Assembly (NCBI RefSeq): GCF_000023265.1
Contig: NC_013124.1
Coordinates: 496,001-560,000, forward strand
DNA length: 64,000 nucleotides
DNA from: Acidimicrobium ferrooxidans DSM 10331
GTDB lineage: Bacteria; Actinomycetota; Acidimicrobiia; Acidimicrobiales; Acidimicrobiaceae
Direction: 5' to 3'
The translations under genes were made by a program, and so were the position numbers. This document shows, one piece after another, positions 35,526-44,773 of this stretch; positions within the stretch are counted from its first letter, which is position 1, and each line of letters begins with the position of its first letter. The notes beneath the pieces are model-generated. The model had not been told where the DNA came from and ran no database searches. It saw only the letters and a program-made list of their open reading frames with translations.

Positions 35526-36361
35526 CGGGCACCCTTCGAGGTTGCGATGGCGCGCCCCAGCGCGACCCACTCGTCGAGCGCGAGCGACTCGGCGCGGCGC
35601 ATGGGGTCGATGCCGACGGCATCGAGCGCCGCCAGCTCGTCGTCGCCGAGGGCGCGTCGGAGCATCTGACGCCGACGTTCGAAGCCGTGGCGGATCGCAC
35701 GCACCGTGGCGTCGAAGGTCGTGGGCTCGGTCACCGCGAGCGGCTCGCTGCGGCGATCGGCGACGACGAGCTTCGACCACACCGTCGGCTGCGGGTGGAA
35801 GACGACCGGTGGCACCTTGGCGGCGACGTGCGCGTCGATGCTGAGCGCGAGCCGCACCCCGAGCGCCGAGCACGCTCGGGTGCCGGCGGCAGCGACGATG
35901 CGGTCGGCGAACTCCGCCTGGACCATGACGACCACACGCTCGAGGAACCAGGCCTCCTCGACGAGGCGAACGAGGATCTGTGAGCCGGAGTGGTAGGGGA
36001 GGTTCGCGACCAGCGCGCTGGGGCGTCGTTCCAGCGGGAGCGGGTCGGCGAGCGCATCGGCGTGCTCGATTCGGACGTTGTCGATCCCTCGCGCGGCCAG
36101 CACCTCGCCGAGCGCCGGGATCAGTCGTCGGTCGGCCTCGAGCGCCACCACCTCGTCGAAGTACTCGGCCAGCCACACGGTGAGCGAGCCGAGGCCCGGC
36201 CCCACTTCGACCGCGACCCGAAGCCCCGCCTCCGCGGCCAGCGCTGCTTCCTTGCGCGCGATGTTGCCGTCGGTGAGGAAGTTCTGGCCGAGGGCCTTGG
36301 AGGGCTCGAGCCCGATGCGCTCGAGGTGTGCGACGATCTCCCGCTTCGTGACTGGACGCAT
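35522..36361 (-). CDS. rsmA: 16S rRNA dimethyladenosine transferase
   Basis: The enzyme dimethylates two adjacent adenines near the 3' end of 16S rRNA using SAM. The 279-residue protein has the N-terminal ALGQNFLTDGNIARK motif, the SAM site VAVEVGPGLGSLT near residue 50 and the catalytic NLPYHSG motif near 118. It begins 5 bp after the tatD stop and overlaps ispE, a rsmA-ispE pairing that is common in actinobacteria. Confidence 0.94.
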   Translation of the reverse strand: MRPVTKREIVAHLERIGLEPSKALGQNFLTDGNIARKEAALAAEAGLRVAVEVGPGLGSLTVWLAEYFDEVVALEADRRLIPALGEVLAARGIDNVRIEHADALADPLPLERRPSALVANLPYHSGSQILVRLVEEAWFLERVVVMVQAEFADRIVAAAGTRACSALGVRLALSIDAHVAAKVPPVVFHPQPTVWSKLVVADRRSEPLAVTEPTTFDATVRAIRHGFERRRQMLRRALGDDELAALDAVGIDPMRRAESLALDEWVALGRAIATSKGAR

Positions 36362-36366
36362 GGTGC

Positions 36367-37167
36367 TCAGGGAGATGGCTCGACCTCACGGAGCCCGAAG
36401 AGCCGCCGTGTCGTCGCCGCGGTGATCGCCGCGAGCCGGTCGGCGTCGACTCCCTTCTCGCTGGCCACGAAGCGTCCCGTGACGGCGACGTTGGCGATGT
36501 GGTTGGGTCGGCCGCGGAGCGGGACCGGCGCGAGGAAGGGCGTATCGGTCTCGACGAGCAGCCGCTCGATCGGGGCGAGCCGAAGCGCCTCGCGAACGGG
36601 CTGGGCGTTCTTGAAGGTCACGATCCCCGAGAACGACAGGTACCAGCCGCGTGCGAGGGCGCGCTCGGCCTCGTCGGGACCTTCCGAGAACGAGTGGATG
36701 ATGACCGCTGGCGGACTCGGGGCGTCGTCGAGGATGGCCTCGGTGTCGGCCCAGGCTTCGCGCGTGTGGACCACGAGGGCGAGCCCGAGGCGGTGGGCGA
36801 GGGCGACCTGCTCGGCGAAGACGCGCCGCTGGACGGGGCGCGGCGAGTAGTCGTAGTGGTAGTCGAGCCCGCATTCGCCCACCCCGACGACGATGCCCGG
36901 GTACTCGACGACGAGCGCGGCGAGGTCGGCGATCGCGCCACCGTGCGCCTCGGCATCGTGGGGATGGATGCCGATCGTCGCGCCGACGCTGAGGTCGAGC
37001 CGTTCGGTGGCGAGCTGGTCGGCGATACGGGCCGCTTCTTGCGAGCTCGCAGGGTCCGTCCCGATCGCGACGAACCCGACGACCCCGGCGTCGACGAGGA
37101 GCGCCAGCTCCTCGTCGAGGCTCACGCGCTCGGGATGGGCGTGCGCATCGATCCAGCCCGCACTCAT
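36367..37167 (-). CDS. tatD: TatD-family metal-dependent DNase
   Basis: The 266-residue TIM-barrel hydrolase shows the metal ligands WIDAHAHPE near the start, GVGECGLDYHYDYSP with the catalytic Glu in the middle, VVHTREAWADT, IIHSFSEG and LVETDTPFLAP near residue 205. The family has exonuclease activity; cellular roles in DNA repair or quality control vary. ATG 37167 overlaps the metG stop by 4 nt. Confidence 0.92.
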   Translation of the reverse strand: MSAGWIDAHAHPERVSLDEELALLVDAGVVGFVAIGTDPASSQEAARIADQLATERLDLSVGATIGIHPHDAEAHGGAIADLAALVVEYPGIVVGVGECGLDYHYDYSPRPVQRRVFAEQVALAHRLGLALVVHTREAWADTEAILDDAPSPPAVIIHSFSEGPDEAERALARGWYLSFSGIVTFKNAQPVREALRLAPIERLLVETDTPFLAPVPLRGRPNHIANVAVTGRFVASEKGVDADRLAAITAATTRRLFGLREVEPSP

Positions 37168-38675
37168 CGGCGCCCCACCACGGCATCGAGGTCGGTGCGT
37201 GGGAAGAGCGGGGCTGGCTTCGTGATGGTGGCCCCGCCCATGCCCGGTTGCCAAGCGAGCGGTCCCGCCTCGTCGAACCCGAGCGCTCGTCGGGCACGTT
37301 CGGCCCCATCGGGGATGGCGGGGGAGAGGAGCACGCTCGCGAGGCGCGCCCCCTCGCGAGCGGTGCCGAGGACGGAGGCGGCCTCGGCCGATCCCTTCGC
37401 GAGACGCCAGGGCTCCGTGGCCTCGAGGTAGGCGTTCAGCCGATGGACGAGGCCGATCGCTGCGTCCATGGCGTCGTTCGGCCGCCACCGTTCCCAACCT
37501 GCGCGGACGGCCTCGATGGTCTCGGCGATGGCGAGCTCGTCGGGGGGCGTCGCGGGTGCGTCGGGCACGTGGCCCCCGAGCCGTTGGACGATGAGCGAGC
37601 CCACCCGCGCGACGAGGTTCCCGAAGCCGTTCGCGAGCTCGGCGTTGTAGAGTGCGACGAGCGCCTCGAGGGACACGTCCCAGTCCGGCCCGATCGCCGA
37701 GGAGCGCACCAGGTAGTGCCGGAGCGCATCGGCACTGAGCGCGCGTTGGACACCCAGCGGGTCGATCTGGTTCGCGAGCGACTTCGACATCTTCTCGCCC
37801 TCGTTGAGCAGCCAGCCGGTCACGATCAGCTGGGCCGGGGGATCGATGCCGGCCGCGAGGCACATCGCCGGCCACCACACGGCGTGGAAGCGCAGGATGT
37901 CCTTGCCGAGCAGGTGGTGGGCCGCGGGCCACCAGGCGGCCACCTCGGCGGAGTCCTCTGCGTAGCCGATCGCCGTGAGGTAGTTCACGAGCGCGTCGTA
38001 CCACACGTAGAAGACGTGTCGCGAGTCCCAGGGGACGCGCACGCCCCAGTCGATCGAGGTGCGGGTGATGGAGATGTCGGTGAGGCCGCCCTCGATGAAG
38101 CGGAGCACCTCGTTGCGGCGCGACTCGGGCCAGATGGCCTCCGGATGGCGCTCGTAGTGCTCGAGGAGACGATCTTGGTAGCGCGAGAGGGCGAAGAAGT
38201 AGTTCTCTTCGCGCATCCGTTCGCAGGCGACGTGGTGCACCGGGCAAAGCTCCCCCGGCTCGAGCTCGCCGGGTTGGTAGTAGGCCTCGCACCGCACGCA
38301 GTAGAGGCCCTCGTAGGTGCCGAGGTAGATGTCGCCGCGGTCGTGGATGCGCTCGAGGAAGCGTTGGACGCTTCGGTGGTGGCGTGGCTCGGTGGTGCGG
38401 ATGAAGTCGTCGTAGGAGACCTCGAGCGCATCCCAGGCGCGTCGGAACTGGGCCGAGGTCACGTCCACCCAGGCCTGTGGACTCACGCCGTGCGCCTCGG
38501 CCGACTGGGCGATCTTCAGCCCGTGCTCGTCGGTGCCGGTGACGAAGCGCACCTCGTCGCCGATCAGGCGATGCCAGCGGGCGATCGCGTCGGCGAGGAT
38601 CACGGCATAGGCCGTGCCGAGGTGGGGGTCACCGTTGACGTAGAAGATGGGGGTGGTGATGTAGAAGCGCCCCAC
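37164..38675 (-). CDS. metG: Methionyl-tRNA synthetase
   Basis: The 503-residue class I synthetase begins GRFYITTPIFYVNGDPHLGTAY, where HLGT is the HIGH-type site. It has the KMSKS loop GEKMSKSLAN near residue 295 and a zinc-knuckle region with CVRCEAYY and ELCPVHH (three Cys and a His). The C-terminal dimerisation domain found in some bacteria is absent. GTG 38675 is chosen on the family N-terminus; GAGGAGG lies 11 nt upstream and a TAAGCT -10-like box before it. Confidence 0.94.
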   Translation of the reverse strand: MGRFYITTPIFYVNGDPHLGTAYAVILADAIARWHRLIGDEVRFVTGTDEHGLKIAQSAEAHGVSPQAWVDVTSAQFRRAWDALEVSYDDFIRTTEPRHHRSVQRFLERIHDRGDIYLGTYEGLYCVRCEAYYQPGELEPGELCPVHHVACERMREENYFFALSRYQDRLLEHYERHPEAIWPESRRNEVLRFIEGGLTDISITRTSIDWGVRVPWDSRHVFYVWYDALVNYLTAIGYAEDSAEVAAWWPAAHHLLGKDILRFHAVWWPAMCLAAGIDPPAQLIVTGWLLNEGEKMSKSLANQIDPLGVQRALSADALRHYLVRSSAIGPDWDVSLEALVALYNAELANGFGNLVARVGSLIVQRLGGHVPDAPATPPDELAIAETIEAVRAGWERWRPNDAMDAAIGLVHRLNAYLEATEPWRLAKGSAEAASVLGTAREGARLASVLLSPAIPDGAERARRALGFDEAGPLAWQPGMGGATITKPAPLFPRTDLDAVVGRR

Positions 38676-38715
38676 GAGCCCAGCGACCTCCTCGCCGATC
38701 GATCTCGTCCCAAGC

Positions 38716-39576
38716 TTACCGAGGCGCCGGTCGCTCGCTGGGACGAGCGTCGGGACGCGCCGCGAGGATGGCGGCATAGGCCTCCTGGCGGGGCGCGTTC
38801 GTGAGGCGAGCGACGATCCGCGCCGCCTCCGACGGCGCGAGCGAACTCTCGGCGAGCGCTCGGGTGAGGCGCTCGTGCTCGACGACGCTCGTGGGCGGGG
38901 CAACTCGTGCCGGCCCCACCACGACGACCCACTCGCCTCGCCGATCGATGGCGCGCGCCCACGCCCCTGCGGCGCGCGCGGTCCCTTGGAAGGACGTCTC
39001 GTGGATCTTGGTGAGCTCCTTGGCGAGCAGCACCTCGCGCTCGGGGTCGAGCTCGCCGATCGCATCGACGAGCTCGAGGATGCGGTTCGGGGCCTCGAAG
39101 ACGACGGTGGGGACGCCCTCGGCGAGCAGGTCAGCAAGGAGCCGTCCTCGCTCGGCCCCGCGCTGGGGCAAGAACCCCGCCACGCAGTAGCGGGCGACCT
39201 CGTGGGGCCAGAGCGCCATCACGGCCGTCGCGGCGCTCGGGCCGGGGATGACGACGACGGTGGCGCCCACCGCGCGCGCGGTGGCGACGAATGGCGCCCC
39301 CGGATCGGAGGTGCCCGGCATGCCGGCGTCGACGACGAGCACGACGTGCTCTCCGTCGAGGAGGTGTGTGGCGAGCGCTTCGGGCTCGATCGCGTTCTGG
39401 CCGCGGAGCGCGCGGACCGCTCGGAGGCGGATGCCGAGTGCGCTGGCGAGGCGCCTCGTGACGCGGGTGTCCTCGCAGACGACGAGGTCGGCGGTCTCGA
39501 GGGCGCTTCGAAGCCGCGGGCTCGCGTCGGCGAGGTTGCCGATCGGGGTGCCGGCGACGCTCAGCACGCCGCTCAT
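38716..39576 (-). CDS. rsmI: 16S rRNA 2'-O-methyltransferase RsmI
   Basis: The enzyme methylates the 2'-hydroxyl of cytidine 1402 in 16S rRNA. The 286-residue protein starts with VAGTPIGNLADASPRL, then VVCEDTRVTRRL, VVDAGMPGTSDPG and VIPGPSAATAVMALW, the ordered motifs of the family. A TKIHETSFQG segment follows. ATG 39576 overlaps the stop of the upstream small gene by 4 nt. The frame remains open upstream but is a shadow of that gene. Confidence 0.93.
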   Translation of the reverse strand: MSGVLSVAGTPIGNLADASPRLRSALETADLVVCEDTRVTRRLASALGIRLRAVRALRGQNAIEPEALATHLLDGEHVVLVVDAGMPGTSDPGAPFVATARAVGATVVVIPGPSAATAVMALWPHEVARYCVAGFLPQRGAERGRLLADLLAEGVPTVVFEAPNRILELVDAIGELDPEREVLLAKELTKIHETSFQGTARAAGAWARAIDRRGEWVVVVGPARVAPPTSVVEHERLTRALAESSLAPSEAARIVARLTNAPRQEAYAAILAARPDARPSERPAPR

Positions 39577-39893
39577 CGACGGACCTCGAGGCGGTCGCCC
39601 GCCGAAGGGGGGGCGTCGTGCCAGAGGGCGCGTGGCAGGACGACGATGCGCCAGGGGGCGACGACGAGGCGTGGCCGCCATGGATGGAGCCGAACGGTGC
39701 TGCGGACGAGCCCGTTGCGGTCGAGGGCGAGCGCGAGCGCATCGCCGAGCTCCCCGAGCCCGCTCCAGAGCGCGATCGGTGTCGAGATGAGCAGGCCGTG
39801 GGAGTCCTCGGTGTGCCAGATCACCGGGCCCGCGGCGTCCAGGGTGCCGAGCACCCGACCGCGCTCGTTCACCAGCCACGCCATGGCGATCAC
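39573..39893 (-). CDS. Small DUF192-like protein
   Basis: The 106-residue protein contains LVNERGRVLGTLDA, ALALDRNGLVRSTVRLHPWRP and a tail DAPPSAGDRLEVRR. The order 'hydrophobic strand, DRxGxV, HPWRP, then GDRLE' resembles DUF192 proteins, a small beta fold of unknown role. The usual WMKNT signature is not seen, so the match is only partial. GTG 39893 overlaps the ychF stop (GTGA); ATG 39884 is the alternative. It sits between ychF and rsmI in one operon. Confidence 0.6.
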   Translation of the reverse strand: MIAMAWLVNERGRVLGTLDAAGPVIWHTEDSHGLLISTPIALWSGLGELGDALALALDRNGLVRSTVRLHPWRPRLVVAPWRIVVLPRALWHDAPPSAGDRLEVRR

Positions 39894-40963
39894 ACGTTGA
39901 AGCGGATCTCGAGCACGTCGCCGTCGGCGACGAGATAGTCGCGCCCTTCGAGCCGGACCTTGTTCTGCGCCTTGGCCCGGGTCCACGAGCCCGCCTCGAC
40001 CACGTCGCGCCAGGAGGCCACCTCGGCGCGGATGAAGCCGCGGGCGAGATCGGAGTGGATGATGCCCGCGCAGGTCTGGGCGTTCGAGCCGCGTCGGAAG
40101 GTCCACGCGTGGGTGTCCTTGTCGCCGCTCGTGAAGAAGGTCCAGCGCTCCAGGGTTTCGAAGGCGGCTCGAGCGATGCGCTCGAGGGCGCTCGAACCGA
40201 TGGCGAGGGCCTCCATCATCTCGGCACGTTCGGCAGGCTCGAGCCTGGCGAGCTCCGCCTCGAGCGCGAGCGGTGCGGTGACGACGGTGGCGTGATCGCC
40301 GAGGCGCCCTCGCACGGTGTCCTCGACGGCCACGTCGGCCTCGGCACCCTCGTCGGCGTTGATCACCGCGATGGCGGGTTTGGTCGTGATGAGAAAGGCC
40401 GAGCGGACCAGCTCGAGCACGTCGGTCTCGAGGGTGGCCCGATAGAGGGGGATCCCGTCTGCGAGGACCGCTTGGACGACCTCGAGGGCGGCCACCTCGG
40501 GTCGGGCCGAGGGGTCCGACCGCGCGACCTTGCGGCGCCGCTCGAGCGCGCTCTCGACGCTGGCGAGGTCGGCGAGGGTGAGCTCGAGCTCGAGGGCGTC
40601 GAGGTTCGCGATCGGGTCGTCGTCGCCCGGGACTCGGTCGTCGTGGAACGCGCGCAGCACGTAGAGGATGGCGTCCGCCTCTCGCAGCTGGCCGAGGAAG
40701 CGATTGCCGAGGCCGGCGCCTTGGGAGGACCCAGCGGTGAGCCCGGCGATGTCCGCGAGCTGCATGTGGGCATAGACCAGCTTGCGCGAGTGGTGGATCG
40801 CCGCGAGCGCGTCGACGCGCTCGTCGGGTACGACCGCCTCGGCGATGGTGGTGTCGGTGGTGGTGAAGGGGTGGGGCGCGACGGGGGTGTCGAGACCGGT
40901 GAGGGCGTTGAAGAGTGTGGACTTGCCGGCGTTGGCGAGTCCCACGAGACCGAGCTTGTCCAT
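39890..40963 (-). CDS. ychF: Redox-regulated ATPase YchF (Obg-family P-loop protein)
   Basis: The 357-residue protein has the P-loop GLANAGKST (residues 8-16), a LADIAGLTAGSSQGAGLGNRFL switch region and a C-terminal TGS-type domain containing AQTCAGIIHSDLARGFIRAEV and DYLVADGDVLEIRFN. YchF binds ribosomes and prefers ATP over GTP. ATG 40963 has GAGGGGG just upstream, which decides against the ATG five codons earlier. It heads the seven-gene housekeeping run. Confidence 0.94.
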   Translation of the reverse strand: MDKLGLVGLANAGKSTLFNALTGLDTPVAPHPFTTTDTTIAEAVVPDERVDALAAIHHSRKLVYAHMQLADIAGLTAGSSQGAGLGNRFLGQLREADAILYVLRAFHDDRVPGDDDPIANLDALELELTLADLASVESALERRRKVARSDPSARPEVAALEVVQAVLADGIPLYRATLETDVLELVRSAFLITTKPAIAVINADEGAEADVAVEDTVRGRLGDHATVVTAPLALEAELARLEPAERAEMMEALAIGSSALERIARAAFETLERWTFFTSGDKDTHAWTFRRGSNAQTCAGIIHSDLARGFIRAEVASWRDVVEAGSWTRAKAQNKVRLEGRDYLVADGDVLEIRFNV

Positions 40964-41009
40964 GGCCCCCTCGATCATAGGGCCAGCGGGGAGTCGTCTC
41001 TCGAGCCGC

Positions 41010-41015
41010 TAGCCT
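41010..41015 (+). promoter_or_regulatory. -10 box TAGCCT before bL37
   Basis: TAGCCT ends 8 nt before GTG 41024, again without a ribosome site, indicating a leaderless mRNA. The same hexamer precedes the bS22 gene. Confidence 0.5.
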
Positions 41016-41023
41016 TGCCCCCC

Positions 41024-41107
41024 GTGTCGAAGCGAACCGTCAAGCGCAAGTTGCGCGCGAAGAAGAAGGCCAATCACGGACGCAAGCCGAACTGCGGTCG
41101 CGGCTAG
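41024..41107 (+). CDS. Ribosomal protein bL37 (27-residue mini-protein)
   Basis: The peptide starts VSKRTVKRKLRAKKKANHGR and ends KPNCGRG. The KANHG(R/K)(K/R)PN block corresponds to the small actinobacterial large-subunit protein called bL37 in mycobacterial ribosome structures (about 24 residues), compared from memory. It starts with GTG behind a TAGCCT promoter and is divergent from ychF. Its TAG stop overlaps the stop of convergent rarA by 4 nt (CTAG). An extra Cys near the C-terminus is not in the version I remember. Confidence 0.8.
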   Translation: MSKRTVKRKLRAKKKANHGRKPNCGRG

Positions 41108-42216
41108 TCGTCAGGCGTGATGCCCCGACGTCGCTCGATGCCGGTGATCTGACCCCGGAGCTCCTCTGGGACGATCGGTCTGGGTTTCGTGCTGGCCTCG
41201 GCGAGGGCGGCCTCGATCGCGTCGTAGGCCTCTCGCGATTTGGGCGCGCGTGCCAGATAGAGCACGACGTGCGCGAGCGTGATGCGGGCTTCGGGCATGC
41301 CGATGCGCTCGACCGTGTCCGCGGCCGCGGCCGCGAGGACAAGAGCCTCGGGATCGGCGAGGCCGACGTCCTCTGATGCAAAGATCACGAGGCGCCGCGC
41401 GATGAAGCGCGGATCTTCGCCTGCGGCGAGCGCCGCGGCGAGCCACCGGATCGCCTCGGTCGGTCGGCTCTGGCGCATCGACTTGATGAGCGCACTGGCG
41501 AGCTCGTAGTGGGTCGAGTCGTCGAGCCCGAGCGCGGCGATCTCGCTGATGCGCTCGAGGAGCTCGACGGTGAGCGGTCGCTGGGCCGCCGCGGGGGCTG
41601 CACGCTCGAGGATGCGCAACAGCGCCCTCGCGTCGCCGCGCGCTGCGGCGACGAGCCAGGCGATCGCCGCATCGTCGGCGATGAGGCCGAGGTGGGCGAG
41701 CGCTCGCTCGGCGACCGCGCGGAGCACGGGGGGCTCGAGTGCGCGGAGCCGAACGACGTCGCAGCGCGACAGCAGCGCGGGTGAGAGCGTGACGGCGGGG
41801 TTCTCGGTCGTCGCACCGATGAAGGAGATCTCGCCCCGTTCGATGGGCGCGAGCAGGAGATCGAGCTGGGTCCGGCCGAAGCGATGGACCTCGTCGACGA
41901 ACCAGAGTGTCCCGTCGCCGTGGCGGGCGCGTCGGGCGGCTTCGGCCCGCGCCTCGCGCAGGTCCCGCACGCCGGTGTCGGTCGCGTGCAGCTCGACGAG
42001 GTGCTCGCCTCGTGCCCGTGCGAGCAGGCTCGCGATGGTCGTCTTGCCCACCCCCGGCGGCCCGGTCATGATCACCGCGATCGTCCGGGGCGCGGTGGCG
42101 AGGGCCTCGAGGCGCGCTCGCGCGTGGTCTTGTCCGAGGACCTCGGCGAGCGAGGTCGGTCGGAGCTCCTCGGCGAGCGGGCGTGCTCGCACCATGTGCT
42201 CCTCGAAGAGACTCAC
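41104..42216 (-). CDS. rarA: Replication-associated recombination protein A (RarA/MgsA AAA+ ATPase)
   Basis: The 370-residue protein has Walker A GPPGVGKTT at residues 52-60, Walker B LWFVDEVHRF near 105, sensor 1 GATTENP and an arginine-finger region ALLSRCDVVRL. A C-terminal tetramerisation domain carries ALIKSMRQS and EDPRFIARRLVIFASEDVG. RarA acts at stalled replication forks. The GTG start overlaps the aspS stop (GTGA), so the two are co-translated. Confidence 0.92.
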   Translation of the reverse strand: MSLFEEHMVRARPLAEELRPTSLAEVLGQDHARARLEALATAPRTIAVIMTGPPGVGKTTIASLLARARGEHLVELHATDTGVRDLREARAEAARRARHGDGTLWFVDEVHRFGRTQLDLLLAPIERGEISFIGATTENPAVTLSPALLSRCDVVRLRALEPPVLRAVAERALAHLGLIADDAAIAWLVAAARGDARALLRILERAAPAAAQRPLTVELLERISEIAALGLDDSTHYELASALIKSMRQSRPTEAIRWLAAALAAGEDPRFIARRLVIFASEDVGLADPEALVLAAAAADTVERIGMPEARITLAHVVLYLARAPKSREAYDAIEAALAEASTKPRPIVPEELRGQITGIERRRGITPDD

Positions 42217-43979
42217 CGCGTCCCTGAGCGCAGCTCGCGACGTCGCGCCTCGAGCCCGAGTGCAGCGAGCACGCCGTCGTCGACGGGCTTCGGTGCACCG
42301 GTCATGGGGTCCTGGCCGCTCTGGGTCTTCGGGAACGCGATGACCTCACGGATGGTCTCCTCGCCGAGCAGGAGCGCGACGAGGCGATCGATCCCGAAGG
42401 CGAAGCCGCCGTGCGGCGGCGGGCCGAAGCGGAAGGCGTCGAGGAGGAAGCCGAAGCGATCGGCCGCCGCCTGCTCGTCGAGCCCGAGCAGGCCGAAGAT
42501 CTGTGCCTGGAGGTCGGGACGGTGGATCCTGATCGAGCCCGAGCCGAGCTCCCATCCGTTCATGACGAGGTCGTAGGACTGGGAGCGCACCCGCAACGGC
42601 TCGCGCTCGAGGAGGTCCATGTCGTCGGCGTGGGGCATCGTGAAGGGGTGGTGGGCCGAGACGAGGTGACCCTCGTCGTCGACGCCCTCGAAGAGTGGGA
42701 AGTCGATCACCCAGAAGACGTCGAGCGCGTCGGGGTCGGCGAGGTGGCGCCCGAGCGCGAGGCGGATGGTCCCGAGCGCGGTGCAGGCGACCTCGAAGCG
42801 ATCGGCGACGACGAGGATCGTGTCGCCGACCTCGGCTCCGGTGCGCTCCACGAGTGCTTCGAGCGCCGCCGGCGTCATCGCCTTGGCGAGCGGTGAGGCG
42901 ATCTCGAGCGGCGTGCGGCTCTCGACACGGAACCAGGCGAGTCCCTTCGCGCCCGCGCTGCGGGCTCGTTGGGTGAGCTCGTCGAGTCGGGAGCGCGAGA
43001 GGGGCTCTGCGACGACGAGGGCGGTGACGTAGTCGGCCGCGAGCGCGCGCGCACCGGAGTCGCGGACCGCCTCGGTGACGTCGACGAGTTCCATGCCGAA
43101 GCGTCGGTCGGGCTTGTCCGAGCCCCAGCGGGTCATCGCCTCGTGCCAGGTGATCGTCCCAATGGGGACGTCGTCGACGCCCCGTACCGAGCGGATGACC
43201 TCGCGAATGGCCGCAGAGACGAAGGATCGCACGTCCTCTTGGGTGACGAACGACGCCTCGAGGTCGAGCTGGGTGAACTCGAACTGTCGGTCGGCGCGGA
43301 GATCCTCGTCGCGGAGGCAGCGCGCGATCTGATAGTAGCGATCGACGCCGCCGATCATGAGGAGCTGCTTGGCGATCTGGGGCGACTGCGGCAGGGAGTA
43401 GACCGATCCGGGCTGGGTCCGGGAGGGCACGAGGAACTCGCGTGCGCCCTCGGGCGTCGGTGTCCAGAGGAGCGGCGTCTCGACCTCGACGAAGCCCTGG
43501 GCCTCCATCGCGCGTCGGATGGCGGCGTTGGTGGCGGCACGGGCGCGCAGGTTGCGCTGCATGCGTGCGCGCCGGAGATCGAGGTAACGCCACCTGAGCC
43601 GCGTGGTCTCCTCGACCTCGGCGTGCTCGTCGAGGGGGAGCGGCAGGGGATCGGCGTCGCCGAGCACCTCGGCGTGTTGCACACGAAGCTCGATCGCGCC
43701 GGTGGCGAGGTCGGTGTTCTCCGTTCCTTCGGGACGCCGCGCCACCTGACCCTCGATGCGCACCGCCGCTTCGGTGTGCAGCGACCCTCGACCGTCCATG
43801 ACGCACTGCACGGTGCCGGTGTGGTCGCGCACGTCGACGAAGACGAGGTGTTCTCCGTGCTCGCGGATGCGCGCCACCCAGCCGCAGACGCTGACGTCGC
43901 GGTCGAGGAGGGATTCGTCGAGCGCGCCGATGTAGTGCGTTCGAAGGCCGGCTGCTGGCGGCAGGGTCCGTTCACTCAT
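42213..43979 (-). CDS. aspS: Aspartyl-tRNA synthetase
   Basis: The 588-residue class IIb synthetase has an N-terminal OB anticodon domain (VSVCGWVARIREHGEHLVFVDVRD), class II motif 1 and 2 (FVEVETPLLWTPTPEGAREF, CLRDEDLRADRQFEFTQLD), a bacterial GAD insertion and motif 3 (GGFAFGIDRLVALLLG). ATG 43979 is preferred over the ATG four codons earlier, which directly abuts the AAGGAG ribosome site. It is divergent from cobI. Confidence 0.94.
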   Translation of the reverse strand: MSERTLPPAAGLRTHYIGALDESLLDRDVSVCGWVARIREHGEHLVFVDVRDHTGTVQCVMDGRGSLHTEAAVRIEGQVARRPEGTENTDLATGAIELRVQHAEVLGDADPLPLPLDEHAEVEETTRLRWRYLDLRRARMQRNLRARAATNAAIRRAMEAQGFVEVETPLLWTPTPEGAREFLVPSRTQPGSVYSLPQSPQIAKQLLMIGGVDRYYQIARCLRDEDLRADRQFEFTQLDLEASFVTQEDVRSFVSAAIREVIRSVRGVDDVPIGTITWHEAMTRWGSDKPDRRFGMELVDVTEAVRDSGARALAADYVTALVVAEPLSRSRLDELTQRARSAGAKGLAWFRVESRTPLEIASPLAKAMTPAALEALVERTGAEVGDTILVVADRFEVACTALGTIRLALGRHLADPDALDVFWVIDFPLFEGVDDEGHLVSAHHPFTMPHADDMDLLEREPLRVRSQSYDLVMNGWELGSGSIRIHRPDLQAQIFGLLGLDEQAAADRFGFLLDAFRFGPPPHGGFAFGIDRLVALLLGEETIREVIAFPKTQSGQDPMTGAPKPVDDGVLAALGLEARRRELRSGTR

Positions 43980-44038
43980 GCGCGGTGGCATCTCCTTCGG
44001 TTCGGGGCGCTGGCCTCGGCGGCAGCACCTCGCGAGCC

Positions 44039-44044
44039 TAGACT
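44039..44044 (+). promoter_or_regulatory. -10 box TAGACT before cobI
   Basis: TAGACT ends 6 nt before GTG 44051. The gap back to aspS is only about 70 bp, so there is no room for a cobalamin riboswitch. Confidence 0.5.
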
Positions 44045-44050
44045 GCCGCC

Positions 44051-44773
44051 GTGGTCACGGCTCAGGGAAGGCTCATCGGCGTCGGGGTGGGCCCAGGGGA
44101 CCCCGACCTCGTCACGGTCCGTGCCGTGCGTACGCTCGAGCGCGCCCGCTTGGTGCTGGCCCCCACGCTCGATGCGGCGAGCCCCGGGCGCGCCGAGCGC
44201 ATCTGCCGCGAGGCGGCGCCGTCGGCACGGATCGAGCGCGTGGTCATGCCGATGACGAGCGATGCGGAGGCTTCGTCGCGGCGCCGGGCGAGCGCCGCCG
44301 AGGTGGCTCCCCTGGTGGTGGCCGCGCTCGAGGTGGGTGGTGACGTCGCGTGGGTGACGCTCGGCGACCCAGGGATCTACTCCACCTTCTGGCTCCTCGT
44401 CGATGCCGTCCATGCGCTCGCCCCTGACGTGCTGGTCGAGGTCGTCCCGGGCGTGGTCGCCTTCAGCGCCCTTGCCGCCGCGGCCGGCGTTGAGCTCCTC
44501 GACGACGCCGACCACCTCGTCCTCGCGACCGGGCGCACCCGGACCGAGGTCGTCGACGCTGCCCTCGCCGATCCCGACAGCGCCCTCGTGCTCTACAAGC
44601 CCGGTCGCCAGGTCCAGAGGGTGCGTGAGGCGGTGGCGTCGTCGGATCGGCGTGCGGTCGTCGGGTGGCTGCTCGGCACGCCCGAAGCCGAGATCCGACC
44701 GCTCGCCGAGGCGCCCGACGAGGTTCCCTACCTCACCACGGTGCTCGTCGCACCGAGGAGGCCACGGGCGTGA
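44051..44773 (+). CDS. cobI: Precorrin-2 C20-methyltransferase
   Basis: The 240-residue SAM-dependent methyltransferase begins GRLIGVGVGPGDPDLVTVRA, the tetrapyrrole methylase glycine motif. It has VTLGDPGIYSTFWLL near residue 100 and EVVPGVVAFSALAAAAGV after it, the order seen in CobI/CbiL. It adds the C20 methyl group on the way to the corrin ring. Other ring-methylating enzymes are not in the window. It leads a cob operon whose next gene starts inside its stop codon. Confidence 0.88.
   Translation: MVTAQGRLIGVGVGPGDPDLVTVRAVRTLERARLVLAPTLDAASPGRAERICREAAPSARIERVVMPMTSDAEASSRRRASAAEVAPLVVAALEVGGDVAWVTLGDPGIYSTFWLLVDAVHALAPDVLVEVVPGVVAFSALAAAAGVELLDDADHLVLATGRTRTEVVDAALADPDSALVLYKPGRQVQRVREAVASSDRRAVVGWLLGTPEAEIRPLAEAPDEVPYLTTVLVAPRRPRA

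Noticed and set aside
43980-44050. A possible cobalamin riboswitch before cobI
   Set aside because: Only about 70 bp are available and no B12-box-like sequence is present.
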